64,000 nucleotides of DNA, taken from assembly GCA_001600495.1 (NCBI GenBank), contig BCKE01000035.1:254601-318600 (forward strand), given 5' to 3'. The stretch's first letter is position 1. The number at the start of each line of letters is the position of its first letter. This document shows, piece after piece, positions 31,487 through 43,849 of this stretch. This stretch comes from Pilasporangium apinafurcum (Eukaryota > Oomycota > Peronosporomycetes > Pythiales > Pythiaceae). The notes below the pieces were generated by a model. It saw only the letters and a list, made by a program, of their open reading frames with translations, ran no database searches and was not told where the DNA came from. The position numbers were made by a program, and so were the translations under genes.

Positions 31487-33236
31487 TCAAAAGTCGTACG
31501 GATCATCCTCCGCCGGTGCTGTTTCAGTCGCTTTGGCTTCTGCGGAATCAGTAGTATTGGATGTCATCGTGTCATTACCACTTTCGTCGATCGTCTTCTG
31601 CGGGCCATGCATCCAGGTGCGAATTTCGGCTTTTAGTTTATCATCACTCGTCAATTGCTGGAATGTGAGTGGTTCGCCTGTGAGAGGGCACCGATTGCCA
31701 AAATCGCGAAACCACGCTTCGATCACTACCCGCTCATAGACGTGTCCAAAGGGACTTCGAAGAGGATCTTCGAGGAGTTTGCGCGAGATAGCACATTTGA
31801 ATTGGTCAGGTATCTCCTTCCCATGAACTTTGGATTTGTGCTTGTGCCGTTTCTTTCTCTTTGATTTGGATGGTGAAGACTCGTGTTGTTTGGCGTCCAC
31901 CTCGATCTGATCGGCGTCATTCGTTTTGCCGTTGTCGTCGTCATCTCCTTCGACGTCTTGAATCGAAATTGACGGGATTGATTTTGTAGCCAAGTTAGGC
32001 AGATCTCCTAGTAAAGCGTAATCTTCCTTTCGGGAGAGCAAGGTGTTATGACGAGCATCTTTTGTTGGACTACTCTTTGTTGGTGATTTCTCACCACCAT
32101 CAGTATCGAGAGATGGCTTTTCCTTCTTTGGAGAAGTGGAAGTATGCTGAGCGATATCCTCCAGCATTGAGCGAATCTCACTGTGGATGGTCAAGTCCTT
32201 GGCCAAAGAACCCTTTTCGGTTCGTATCAGAATATCGGCGCCATACACAATCAGCATCTGGACGATCGCGACTCGACCGTGGTAAGCAGCTTCATGTAGT
32301 GCCGTCCAACCGAGTTTATTGGCGGCATTTTTATCAACACCCCACTCAAGGAGCGCCTTGACGGTCTCAGTATGGCCCTGTCGAGACGCCTCGGCCAATG
32401 GGTATTGTCCAGGGAATGGACACAATGCAAACTCCGGACAGATGATGTCATGCCGAGCTCCAGCCTTCAAGAGCTCACGTACAACCGATATGTACCCTCG
32501 ATGGCAAGCATCATATAAAGGAGTCCATCCAATCGAGTTCTTTGTGTTTACGTTTGCATTAGCCCGAATAAGCTTGAGGGAAAGAGCTTCCAGTCCGTAC
32601 GCGCAAGCAATATGCAATGGTGTCCACCCGCATGAAAAGGATCCGGGTCCTCGACGTGTGACAAGATTCAAGTTCTCCTTTCGAGCTACAAGTTCCTTCA
32701 AGATTGTGATACCGGCTTCTTGAGCGTTCAAGACATGGCACGCAGCATGCAGAGGCGTCCATCCATCATTATTGGGTTGATTCAGCGTTGCTTTATCCAG
32801 CAAGATCTTGTCTTCGCCTACGTAGACTACCAAGAAATCATCGTTCGATTCCGAGGGTATATCCATACTCTCCTTGTCAGTTGCGTCAGCAATCTTCGTG
32901 GCAGAACTACCGTCATCGAGTATAATTTGCTGAAATTTGCCATTTTCGTCGGGAGAATGAACGAAAAGCACCATATTACCGCCTTGGAAGCCACGTGGTT
33001 GCTGCTTCTTTGGACCAACGTGAAAGTCATACAATCGATACAAGTCTGCGTCAAGCGAATATGCATTCGTCCATGAATGGAAGAAGATCAACATACATTG
33101 GCGGAAACAAGTACATGTGAATACCTGGGAAACGAACAAAGCGCGGATCCAAACCCTGAACCATGGCGTCACCCAGTATCATGGTGCACGCGAGCATTTG
33201 CTCGAAAGCTGCTTGACTTGATGCTCCACCTCCCAT
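31487..33236 (-). CDS. Ankyrin-repeat U-box protein (probable E3 ubiquitin ligase)
   Basis: Exon 1, 33236-33125, and exon 2, 33045-31487, are separated by a 79-nt intron and encode 556 residues. The protein starts MGGGASSQ, a consensus N-myristoylation signal. Ankyrin repeats occupy about residues 130-310 (DGWTPLHAACH, CGWTPLHIACAYG, IGWTPLYDACHRG, LGWTALHEAAYHG). A Ser/Lys-rich, partly acidic linker follows. A U-box-like domain lies at about 440-510 (EIPDQFKCAISRKLLEDPLR, GHVYERVVIEAWF, RCPLTGEPL). U-box proteins act as E3 ligases; here substrates would be held by the ankyrin repeats. The gene is divergent from the kinase at 33701 across 464 bp. Confidence 0.88.
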
Positions 33237-33700
33237 TACAATCTTCTCTCAAAGAAACACGGTGCCCAAGCAATGTCGTATCGGCGTCACCACAGTTTAG
33301 AAGAGAGAAATGAACGACCTTTCAAGGATCGATTAGATTGAACAAGTAACCAACTACCCGAGATTTTTGCAACATTGAACACATCGTTAAGATATGCTTG
33401 CACCTATAGTTTGAATCGATCGCGAAGATCTATTTTTGCAAATTGGTAGCGTAATAACAACAACCCACGGGTGTGTTCGGAGCGGAAAATAGCTCCACGA
33501 GTGTGCTAGTACACAACAAAAATACTACATTGATGGGCTCGCAGACGCCATTCTCCTTCATTGTCGGTCTAGTATTATTAAGCAATGATATAAGCTACTT
33601 GCTGCATATTTAACAGTACAACTGCTAGAGTGCTGCAACCGCGAACGACCCCTTGAGTACACTGATCGCTTCACATCGTGGACTATTAACAAAGCCAAGA
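33237..33700. other. Bidirectional promoter region
   Basis: These 464 nt separate the start codons of the ankyrin/U-box gene (-) and the kinase gene (+). The kinase frame is open upstream to 33653 without an ATG. No other gene or clear motif is seen. Confidence 0.5.
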
Positions 33701-35972
33701 ATGGGTGGTGGAGTTTCCAAGATCGAGTATGAACGCATTCGGAAGGAGTTGATAATGAAGGAGCAGGTCATATTGGCGCTGCAAGAGAAGCTGGAAAAGA
33801 CTACCTCACAATATAATTTCACAATGCCGTTATCTGCGGACCAACCATTGTCACCGTCCAAGGTCAGTCGGCTTTCACATGCGGTGGTGACGTCTCATTC
33901 TGCAGATTCACATTCTGCCGACGAGAAGTTCGTCATACACGGAAATAAAGTACTGGAAGGAGATGATGCAGAAGAAGATGTTCCCGGACGCTTATCAGTT
34001 GTAAATAATCAACCTAAACGACGTGCTGAAGTGAGTGCTGAAGTCATGTCCAAAACGAAAATTCTCGCAGCGCAGGGTAACGAGCGTGTGGTGCATCCAA
34101 AAAACGATACATCCAAGGATTTGCTTATGCGGATCCTGCAATCAAATGTACTGTTCACAGGGCAGTCAAGTGGCGAGATTCGCGATTGCTTGGACGCATT
34201 TTTCCCTATGAAAGCTTCGACTGGATCTCTGGTTATCAAACAAGGCGATCAAGGCGACAATTTTTACGTTGTCGAGTCTGGGCAGTTGGAGATTCTCGTA
34301 ACAGTGAATGGTTCGCCAATCCGCTACGGCTTTCTCGGTCCAGGCATGGGCTTCGGTGAATTGGCGCTGATGTACAACATGCCACGTGCTGCGACAATTC
34401 GTGCGGTCTCAGACGTCGAGCTTTGGGCACTAGAACGTAATACCTTCCGCGAGATTTTAGCCTCACACAAATTGATGCGTCTCAACAAATCTCTGAAGGT
34501 TCTGGAAAGCATGGTAATCTTAAACAAACTTACACGATCGGAATTGCATCAGGTCGCCGCCGCAATGGAATGGGAAGAGTACGAGCCTAACACGACAATT
34601 ATTCGTCAAGGCGAAATCGGCGAGCATTTCTTTATTATTAGTCTGGGCGAAATTCTCGTGACTCAGGTTGATCCCAACACTGGCAAGGAAGAAACAATTC
34701 GTACGATGCACGCAGGTAATCATTTCGGGGAAATGGCACTCTTCAACGATGAGACTCGGTCGGCAACCTGTACGGCCATCACGGCTGTTCAATGTCTCAC
34801 ACTTGGTCGTGAGCATTTCATCGCCATGCTAGGCACACTTGAAGAATTGATGGACCGTGAACCAGCACAACTACGCAAACGCCGGTCGATGGGATCAGAA
34901 GAGTTCTCGCGGAAGACTTCCACCGAGTGCTTGGCAGACCACTCAAACTACAAATATTACATGAAGATCCAGAAGGACGAGCTCGAGATCCTCCAAACAC
35001 TAGGTCGTGGCGCCTTTGGCCGTGTTAAGTTAGTACGTCACGCCGCCTCGAATAAAGCGTACGCGCTCAAATGCTTGGTAAAGTCAAGAATTGTGGAAAA
35101 CAATCTGATTGAACATGTCATGAATGAGAAACGCGTGATGCTCGCACTTGACCATCCGTTCATCCTCAAGCTCTACACCACGTTCAAGGACAAGAAATAC
35201 ATATATTTCTTGGTTGAACTCGCGCTTGGTGGCGAATTATTCACATACTTGCGCCGCCGCGAACGGTTTGAGGACTCACTCGCTCGATTTTACGTCGCCA
35301 GTGTCGTGTTGGTATTTCAGCATATGCACAGCAAAAGTATTGCTTACCGAGATCTCAAACCCGAAAATATTTTGCTCGATAACGATGGCTTCATGAAACT
35401 GGCCGACTTTGGGCTCGCCAAGGTCGTTACCGACCGCACATGGACTCTATGCGGCACACCCGATTACCTGGCGCCCGAGATCATTCTGAACAAAGGCCAC
35501 GACAAAGCCGTCGACTATTGGGCACTCGGCATTCTTATCTTCGAATTGCTTACAGGGTCAGCACCATTTTTTGCGCAGGATCCTATGCAAGTTTACGCAC
35601 TCATCATCCAGGGGAATATCAAATTCCCTGTCTACTTTGGGTAAGATTCGTTTATAATCGTGACGTTAGGAGATGTTTTTGAGCTAATGCTCTGTTTCGT
35701 GTGAATCATATAGACGAACGTGTGCTGATCTAGTACAAAAGCTGCTTTGTCAAAATCCAGCGAGACGGCTTGGCAATATGAAGCACGGCATGAAGGATAT
35801 CATCAACCACAAATGGTTTGCTGGGTTTTCCTGGGACAGCCTTCTCTCCAAGACCATGACACCGCCCATCGTACCGCAGATCCGCGACGCCTTTGATACT
35901 TCCAATTTTGAAGATTTCAGGCATGAAAGCGAAGACGCAGGCTTTGAGTGTGACTGGGATCCCGATTTTTAG
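33701..35972 (+). CDS. Cyclic-nucleotide-dependent protein kinase (PKG-like, AGC family)
   Basis: Exons 33701-35640 and 35714-35972 encode 732 residues. The start MGGGVSK is a myristoylation signal, followed by a short coiled coil (residues about 8-35). Two cyclic-nucleotide-binding domains lie at about 140-260 and 265-380; each has the phosphate-binding cassette pattern FGELALMYNMPRAATI and FGEMALFNDETRSATC. The kinase domain at about 427-690 shows GRGAFGRV, YALKCL, YRDLKPEN, DFGLAKV and GTPDYLAPE, then an AGC tail ending DWDPDF. Having both regulatory sites and catalytic domain on one chain is the PKG layout. Whether cGMP or cAMP is the ligand cannot be told. The second exon restores GRTCADLVQKLLCQNPARRLG. 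Confidence 0.93.
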
Positions 35973-36060
35973 GAGTAATCAATTTAATAACGTAGCAAGC
36001 GCACAAAATGAAGATTGTTTCACACCATAGTGCTTTATTCACAATTCCAACATATTTTCT

Positions 36061-37431
36061 CTACGAAGTGGATTCTGTGGGTAATTTGCCGACAGCAAGT
36101 TTCCTATATTTGTCGATGAGCTGGGCAGTGGTTTGATCTGTTGGCGGTAAAAATTGGATCGCTTTCCTAACTCGTGGTGGGTTGTAGATAGTGCTCTGAT
36201 ATCCTCGCTCCTATCACATTACATGAAGCGTTTAATCGAAAGGGAGCAAAGGAAAATATAGCGTCATAGAATGTGTTTTCTACGCACCAATTCTTCGATT
36301 GTTTTCGAGTTGGCGCTTCTGTGGGTGTCGATTTGATCGCTGTCTCTAACTTTTTGGTCCTTTGATTTCTTTGCATCATTTGCTGTTGATTTTATCGCTT
36401 TCTTCGATGGTGTCAAAAGCTCGGTCAGTTGCATGACACTCATGCCTGTTTTGATGGAAGTCGATGTTTTGTCTCGCGTTGTTTTGTTGTTTGTTCGGAG
36501 CACCGTACTGGTGGTTGGATCGTACATTCTTGATGCAGACTAAAGCGACCATGAACATTCGAACATGGGTTAGTAAAACATCCAAATAATTCAATCACGC
36601 AGCTCTTACGTTCGGTCGATGGCCAAAGGTTACGGTTTGAGACGAGCGCTGTGTGCTATATCGCCATAGCAATACGTCAGTAGCAGTAGGACAAAGAGAA
36701 TACTCAAGTACATTCATGCACCTGTATTGCTGATGAGTCGCGGCGTCGACACCATTAGGACTCTGGACCGTTCCATCTCGAACGTAGTGGCGAAGGTTAC
36801 CTGGATCAACGCTAACGACTGCTGGAGTGATAAACTGCGCGGGCTGGTATGATGCTGCAGGTGTACAGGACGTGAATTCTGCTCGCATACGTGGCGACAC
36901 ACAGGAACTGGCCATCAAATCCGCCGACTGGTTGATGAACTAAAACATTGGAAAATGGCTCTATCAGCTCACATAACGTACTTGGCCCCAAGGAACATAG
37001 ACTTACGCTGGAGTAATTGCGCGGGTTTTCATCCATCCTAGACGAATCCTTGATGGTGTGGATATAGTACCTTGGATTCTATAGAAGCAAATCACAACAC
37101 GAGCATCATAGCTTTTCAGTAGTCGAATGGCTACATATTCATATTGTTGTGAATCATGTGCTCCCAACAGAGAGTGATATATGATTGAGAATTGTATAGT
37201 GGTGTTTACCTTGTTGAAGTTCTGCAACTGATACTGATCGGCAAGTTGCCGGTCCATACAGAACGGATTCGTCTCAGGGTCGACATGTGGCACACGGAGA
37301 CGCTTCTTTGTGAGTTGCGCCGCTAGTGGAGAATCCAACTGGGTGTTCTCACGGTGGAATTTCTTCAGTTCGCCCAGCATTTCATGCTCGCGCCGCCGCT
37401 CTTCCATCGTGAGCGGTGTCTTCATGGCCAT
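36061..37431 (-). CDS. Conserved-looking protein of unknown function, five exons
   Basis: Exons 37431-37210, 37078-37007, 36939-36610, 36539-36288 and 36210-36061 each have a length divisible by three, so all four introns are in phase 0. The product is 341 residues. It is hydrophilic with no membrane span. The N-terminus, MAMKTPLTMEERRREHEMLG, is helical and charged; the middle carries PRYYIHTIKDSSRMDENPRN; the C-terminal part is Lys/Thr-rich, then GYQSTIYNPPRVRKAIQFLP. I do not recognise a domain. The style (charged, Tyr-Pro motifs, no enzyme motif) resembles small flagellar or cytoskeletal proteins, but that is a guess. Clean GT..AG junctions at every step support the model. Confidence 0.7.
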
Positions 37432-38797
37432 CTCACAGCAATTGTGGAACTTGGCACTCGCTTATTAATGTACAGTTTTTGAAAGTGCAATGAACCACTT
37501 GGGGATCTATTCCTGCTGGCAATATTTTTAGAGCGCTGGAACTGGGGATCATTGATGACAAACATGTCATAAAGTCAATCCAGAGTGAAATACACCAACG
37601 CAGATACAGAAGCAGCGTTCATAATGTCGAAGCGTTCCATCCACTTCAACCCACCGAATTTCTGAGAAGAGTATGATGGGTTTCTATTAGTGATATGTGT
37701 CATATATCATTTTTTGTATGGTCTACAGTTTTTGGTGTATCAAATTAGGAAGTGATGGTATTTACTAGAGATTTTGTATGGAAAATGGAATGACTGGTGT
37801 GTATCAGCCAGCCACGCGTACTGTACAAAGACGATATATCAGAAAAAAGACAAATACTATGGAGCTGGGAGATAAAAAGACTAGGACGTGTGCCCTCTGC
37901 ATTCCCACAAATCTTTTCCTTGTCTTTTTTTTTCTTTTTGCTATACGTAAAGCTAGTGAGTTCATCATCGAAAGTGATGAGAGGATACAAATTCTTGTAG
38001 GAAGAAGTAGAGAGAAGACTGACTGTATCCATAGTCCAGCATCCCAAATCATGTCGAGAAAAAAAAATATCTTTCCTCTCTATGCTTTTAAATAGAGTGA
38101 GCTGATGATATTTATGGTATCAATTTTTTTCTTTTTTTTTGTATTTTTCGGTCTTCTCATCGCTCGCCTCATGCAGTTCATGGACATCACAAGATGTGGA
38201 GCCATTTGAAGCCAAAACAGTTGCACTCAGCGGACGGTAGGAACCCATTTGACTCCCAGTGTGTGAGTATTAACTGATTAAGTATAACTTGCCACATAAT
38301 TTCCAATAGGTTTTCCATAGCAGTTTCTATTTGATCAGTAGAGCCGTTTTTTTGTTTTTCATTCGACAAGTTTTGCCTTATCTAGTTAGAGTGATGGTCC
38401 TGAACCGGTTTTATGTTTTACAGGGTACAAAAACATGCGGGTGCCAGTTGCTTCGTGTAGCAGTTGCTACAATCATCTCCAACCAGCTGTTATTAAATTT
38501 AAGAGGTAACAACGAGCCCTTGTAGCCATTCTGCGCCACCTGCTCTTTCTGTGAGAAAGCAAGTCGCGTTTACATCCGCAACCTTTAAAAATTTATACTG
38601 TGTAGATAAAGAGAGGGGGGGGGGTCCTATACCCTTTGTGTTTCCGTGTCACTTTTGCCCTAAACAGCCAGCTGCGAGAAGAACATTTCTCTTCGTTCAC
38701 TCCAACAGAAAAGGAGAAGGGAGATTCGGTCCCGCTCTACCTCCCACCCACACTACCTCTGCTCTACTGCTTTACTGCTCCACCGTCTACAAGTGCG
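37432..38797. other. 1.37-kb intergenic region, nothing recognised
   Basis: This divergent gap lies between the unknown five-exon gene (-) and PX protein 2 (+). It is AT-rich in parts, with poly-T runs at about 37925 and 38125 and a G run at about 38617-38624. Short open frames overlap on both strands without protein character. I see no gene. Confidence 0.5.
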
Positions 38798-40027
38798 ATG
38801 ATGCGTGCGGAAACCAAACCAACACCCTTCATGTCGAGGGGCATGCAGCTCGAAGCTGCAGTGGATAAACTGCCTGGGTGGTACTTTGGTGATGACGACG
38901 TTGATGGTGAAGAAGCGCGATGGCGCGAACGGAATTTGATGAACTCCACACGGAAACTCTATGGACACGCTTTGGATTACAGCGACCCGCTCGGGTCGGT
39001 TAGCGAAGACACGGCGACGCACTACCAGCACTACCAAAGTCGCACACGCGCCGCCCCCTTGTCGAACAACTCTACCTTGGGAGAAAGCAATAACAAGCCT
39101 GCCCCGTATTCAAATACAACTGTGTCTGTCACAGATGATGATGACGACAATCAGCAGATTCAGGATCAAGTGGAAGTGGTAACAAATCAATATGAAGTCA
39201 TGCAGCTAGAAAGCATTACCAAGACCCCAAAAACTACCAAGACAGATGAATACAACCCTCTGAATGGGGGATGTCCACCTTTATCAGGTTTCTCCAGCTC
39301 CCCTGATCTTACCAACCTCCCAAAGACCCCACCAAGAAGTCCGAGTCGCCTCTCAACAGTCTCATCGTCCTGTACAGCTAGCAATACGAGAGATTTGGTA
39401 GTCTCAGGGTACACAATGCGTGGACAGGAAAAGAAAGTCATGTACCACATCGACGTCGTCAACCATGAAAGCCAACTACAGACCTATACAATCCGTCGCA
39501 GTTACTCCGATTTCAAGTTACTACATATGCAATTAAGTGAAGTATTGGAAGCACGTCAGGATTACTACAAGACACGTGCACAAGCGCGGCAAGCACGGAT
39601 GGAAAGGGAGCGAGCCAGTTTGATTACCAGCAACATTAGCAATCAGTCTCTGCAGCAGAACGATACCAAGGAATTGGCATTAGAAACGTCTATACTGGCG
39701 TTCCAGTTACCTTCTTTACCGTCAGCGGGCTTCCTGTCATTCTGGAAACGTCATGACCGCACCCATCTACAGCATCGATGCGACGCCTTTCAGCAATTAT
39801 TGCGGGCGGTAATGACGCAGCGATTCCTTCGTGAATCCTTTGCGATGCAGAGATTTTTGAGTGTTGCACCCAGTGCGATCCGTGAACGTGGATCCTCTTA
39901 TGTATCACTCTCCGAGTATAGCGTGCCACATATTGATCAGAGCGAAGAACACCGTGAACGAAAACGCCGCGCACGTGAACAGCGTCGTAATAGTAGTGCC
40001 AGCTCCACGCCGCTCGTGGAGTTCTGA
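38798..40027 (+). CDS. PX-domain protein 2
   Basis: A single exon of 409 residues from the first ATG at 38798 (a second follows at 38801). About 200 Ser/Thr/Asp-rich residues precede a phox-homology domain: KKVMYHIDVVNHES, TYTIRRSYSDFKLLHMQL, then a charged insert with RQARMERERASL, then FQLPSLPSAGFLSFWKRHD and MQRFLSVAPSAIRERG. Both this protein and PX protein 1 carry an insert at the same place, between the RR(R/S)Y strand and the LPSLPSAG segment, and both end SSYVSL.(D/E)YSVP. They are therefore paralogues of one phosphoinositide-binding protein type. The frame is open upstream to 38636 but lacks an ATG there. Confidence 0.85.
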   Translation: MMRAETKPTPFMSRGMQLEAAVDKLPGWYFGDDDVDGEEARWRERNLMNSTRKLYGHALDYSDPLGSVSEDTATHYQHYQSRTRAAPLSNNSTLGESNNKPAPYSNTTVSVTDDDDDNQQIQDQVEVVTNQYEVMQLESITKTPKTTKTDEYNPLNGGCPPLSGFSSSPDLTNLPKTPPRSPSRLSTVSSSCTASNTRDLVVSGYTMRGQEKKVMYHIDVVNHESQLQTYTIRRSYSDFKLLHMQLSEVLEARQDYYKTRAQARQARMERERASLITSNISNQSLQQNDTKELALETSILAFQLPSLPSAGFLSFWKRHDRTHLQHRCDAFQQLLRAVMTQRFLRESFAMQRFLSVAPSAIRERGSSYVSLSEYSVPHIDQSEEHRERKRRAREQRRNSSASSTPLVEF

Positions 40028-40203
40028 GACGCGCGGCAGTTAGTATAGTACCTCCATGAGGGTTATTCCCTCTCTCTGTGTTCTTGTTGGACCCGTTAAC
40101 TGTTGTATATAACCAACATCTACAATATAACCGTTCTCGTTATTTAACCCATGATAAGGTTTTTGGATGTTTTGTATCCATTTCAGTGTTTGAATGGATC
40201 TGG

Positions 40204-41843
40204 CTAATGAAAGACACTCTCTTTCTGCAGCAATTCTTTGGACGTAGCGATGTAGGCTTTGGAGAATTCATTCGATTTGCTCGCGTGTGGGCGGATAGAG
40301 AGACGATTACCATGTTTGGCCTCGGAGTCGGCGGTTGCCAAGTCGTGCAGCAATTTGGCAATGTTGAGCGTTTGTTCCGCGGCTTCTAGCAACTCCGGCT
40401 CGGTTCGGTTGACCACGAGGCTCACGACCGCCCCACCATTGAGCACGCCACCATTCTTCGATAATTGGTCAGCAAATGGGTTAGGTGGGAACGTATTTAA
40501 TGTAGCGGATTCGGCAGCGGATTGGAATGCGGTTGGTTTGTAGAACTTGGCCAAGTCCTCATTTGTGCTCGGGTTGTTGACGTGGATGTCGTGCAGTAGC
40601 GCGTGGAATCGGAACGGCGCGGTGCACATGTAGTCAAAGAACGTATTTTGTGGCATCATAATGGTATTCGTAGACGTCTAGTAATACAAAATCCAACAAT
40701 CAATTCAGTATCGTTACAACCAAACACTTCAAGGCCAACACAAGGACAAGATAAAGGTACCTGAGGAATGAGTTGCAACTCATCCACGATCAATCTCACA
40801 ATCTCCTTTGCGTACTGCGGAATCGACTTACGATGATGTGCCTTGCCCATGAATGTGAGTGCGTTGCTTCTCGCAATCGAGAGTGTGAGCATCTCGTGCA
40901 TGAAGCGCACTAGGTCTTTTGTGTCAAGAAACTCTTTTTCACTCAGTCCAACCGTTTCCAACACAGACCAGAAGAAATCGGGCGCCACGTAGACGGTCTG
41001 AACCGGGTTTTGCTCCGTATAGGAATCTAAAATTGCTGCTAAAGGAACTTTATTCGGTGATTTCCTTTTGGAAATGACTGGTGATGTTTGTCTCGTGGGA
41101 GTATTGGAATATGATGGAGAACTGCATGGCGACGAAGCAGGACTTGTACGATTAAGCAATTTGCCATCCAACCCACACTGAGTGCCCCGAATACGCGATG
41201 GTGATGGTGGTCTTCCAGTCATCTCCACTGTATATTCATTTTCGCTGCTCTCTATTAAGTCCGAAGCAGTTTTGCCGACGATCTTGCGCTTATGCACGTG
41301 AAGTTGATTCTTTCCCGAGGCTAAACATTTCTTCATCCGTGCACAAGTGCTATCCAATAGCGCGTTTGATGTCTTGAGATTCTCGCAGAGATCCTGAATA
41401 TCGGCCTTTACGCGACCTCGCTCCTCTAAACTTTCTGCACCGATAATATTCACTTGTTTGTCAACAAGCATGGAAAACCCATGAATAGCGTCACGAAGCC
41501 GTTTGATCGATTTCTCAATCACTAGAAGTTCCTCTTTTGAGAAATCCACGAGTTGTAATGCCTCCAGCAAGATCGTGTTCACGCGTCGGTCTTGTATAGG
41601 CGAGAATTTCTTCAACAATGGAGACCGGGGAGATGCTGTCGCTGATACAGTGGTTGCAGCACGTGGGTATTGTGACTGAGAAGAGTCATAGTAATCGTAT
41701 ACAAAGCGGGGTTGGCGCAAAGGCGACGGCACCGCTGTATGATGAGTCTCTTCCATGTTTCTTTCTTCTTCCATCTCATCTGTTAGTTCTTCATCTTCGT
41801 ACTCGTCTTCTTCAGAAAATACCACTAGTTTCGTGGATGACAT
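40204..41843 (-). CDS. Unknown acidic/helical protein, two exons
   Basis: Exons 41843-40761 and 40677-40204 (intron 83 nt, GTACCT..CTAG) encode 518 residues. The N-terminus is strongly acidic (EEDEYEDEELTDEMEEERN). Residues about 85-175 are helical with heptad character (LLEALQLVDFSKEELLVIEK). A Ser/Pro-rich linker at about 210-260 follows, then a folded-looking helical part (DFFWSVLETVGLSEKEFLD) and a C-terminal part in exon 2. No catalytic motif or membrane span is seen and no family is recognised. It lies convergent to PX protein 2 with about 175 bp between stop codons. Confidence 0.72.
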
Positions 41844-42048
41844 GGTTAAAAATGAAAACTGAGCTACTCGTGCAATAGAAATACGTGGCTGTGTAGCTAG
41901 TGAAGCAAATGGAGAAAAATTTCGACATCATCCGGTCCATTGACACTGATCTATTTTGATCAATGCAAAAAATAGCAAAGTTTGACATCAGTGTGTCATG
42001 TTAATACTCAAATGCTAAACGACAATTAGATCGAGCCCATACAGAGAC

Positions 42049-43385
42049 CTAAATGTCCAGATCGTCGTCAAGGTCATCATCGTCCCAGTCCGGGTCGCCT
42101 TCATCGATGAAGAATAAAGTACTTGAACTTGCACCACCTCCACTCGTGTTTGCGGCGCTGCTTCCTTGATGCATGTATGGTAACTGGACTTGACTTTTCG
42201 CGCGCTGTTCATCGTCACTGATTGTGAGATTGAAACTGACGTCTTCTTGTCGTACTGGTAAACTCGCTTGGTTCGAACGCTGTGTTTGTGCCGTCTGGTG
42301 ATTTTGCGCTGCACCATCATCAGTTCGTTTCTCCTCTTTCGTCTGCTGTTGGAGCGCAACCTTTTCTGCTTGTTGTACAGCTTCAGTTGCTGTGAAATAG
42401 TGCATTTGACCATCGTTGTGGATCTGAAAGTAGTCAACGCTTTCGGTGCTTCGTCCATTCTACACAGATGTAGTCAAACAGAAACTTTTCAGCAAATCGT
42501 TTTGCATCTAGCAACTGTTCAATCTAAGTACCTTTTTCTGCCTCAATAGCATCACAAACCCATGCATGCCCTTAGGGATCTCTCGTCGACGCTCTTTCGC
42601 CAAAATCGGATATGCGTTTAGTGAAGACGGTGTCTCTACTTGCACCACAACGGTCGTATCTACTGCTAGCACTTGAGATGTGGCTGGACTCTCGACACTA
42701 GCATTATATCGCATAATCACCGAGCCCACGAGCGGAATCCGCCGTAGTTCTTTAATGAAACGCAGTACTTGTTGCAACGAGTGCTGCTGTAAAAGTACAT
42801 TTAGTGAATCGAACACGACCAACACAGGTCGGGAAGATGCGGTTGTATTGGCGATGGTGGACTCTATGATCTTCTGCAGTTCATTTCCGATGAATTTGAT
42901 CAATGACTGTGGAGTAGACCCACCTCCATCTATTCCAAACGATAACTGGAGGAGAGAGGCGTCGGCTGAGTAATCACGATGCAATAACTTGCTGGAGCTT
43001 GTGAGTTGTTCAGGTACGATAGATGGTGAGTCCTATCACATACAAGAACATTAACATGATGAATATAATAGGCTGAGTTTTTTGTAGATGCACACAACCG
43101 CACCAATGTAAATAGTATCACGGCTGCAGTTTTTTTACATTGTATCGTCTATTCATTCAAACATCGATCAGTCAGTGAGGGCAATCTTGCTCAGTTGCCA
43201 TTCCAACACATACTAACCATCCCGAGTATGGACGCCAACACAGCACGAGAGGCACCATGGGCCTGGTGATTCTCTTGGACTAGTACAAATTCACATCGGT
43301 GGTTTGTCGTCCACGTGGAAATTTCCTTCTGTGTTGTACAACCACTATCGCTCGTGACGCATTTCTGCAAGAAATATTCCTCCAT
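42049..43385 (-). CDS. ELP5: Elongator complex protein 5
   Basis: Exons 43385-43218, 43032-42532 and 42459-42049 are all in phase 0 and give 359 residues. The middle part has a RecA-like core with a degenerate nucleotide site (VLVVFDSLNVLLQQHSLQQV), as in Elp5. The C-terminus is diagnostic: FNLTISDDEQRAKSQVQLPY then an acidic end, DPDWDDDDLDDDLDI, shared by Elp5 proteins from yeast to animals. Elp5 with Elp4 and Elp6 forms the hexameric subcomplex of Elongator, which is needed for cm5U/mcm5U modification of wobble uridines in tRNA. The gene is compact and its three exons join without loss of frame. Confidence 0.9.
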
Positions 43386-43849
43386 CTCTTCCAGCCAAAT
43401 GCGTCAATGTAGTTCTTGATTTCATATACGGGACACTCATGAGTTTTTTTCGGGACTAATAAGGGATAGGAGGTGGATTTGCTTTTTCTTTTTCGGGAAA
43501 TGGCTACATGTGCACAAAAAGAGACGGACCAAGTAGCCAGCGGGTACGCTACAGCTACATCCTATCCATCAATCCATACGAAAATGACAGGAAGGTATAC
43601 AATCTACGAGTGAAAGGGAAGATCGAGGGGACGGATAGCCACACATCACGTCTTTTCCATGACTCCATCTGATTTTCCTCCAGCATAGATCGCCTCGGCT
43701 ACAAGGAGGGAGAGAGGGTTCCCTTCAGAACGGCCAAGCCATTCGCTGTGCCCTCTCCTTCCACGCATACCAGAGATTGGATTTCGCGCTCGGTCGTCCT
43801 CATTTTTCATTATTCCGCCTGTCCCTAAAGACTATCCGAAAGAGAAAAC
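43386..43849. other. Divergent promoter region
   Basis: 464 nt between ELP5 (-) and the secreted-protein gene (+). No additional coding sequence or clear repeat is seen. Confidence 0.5.
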
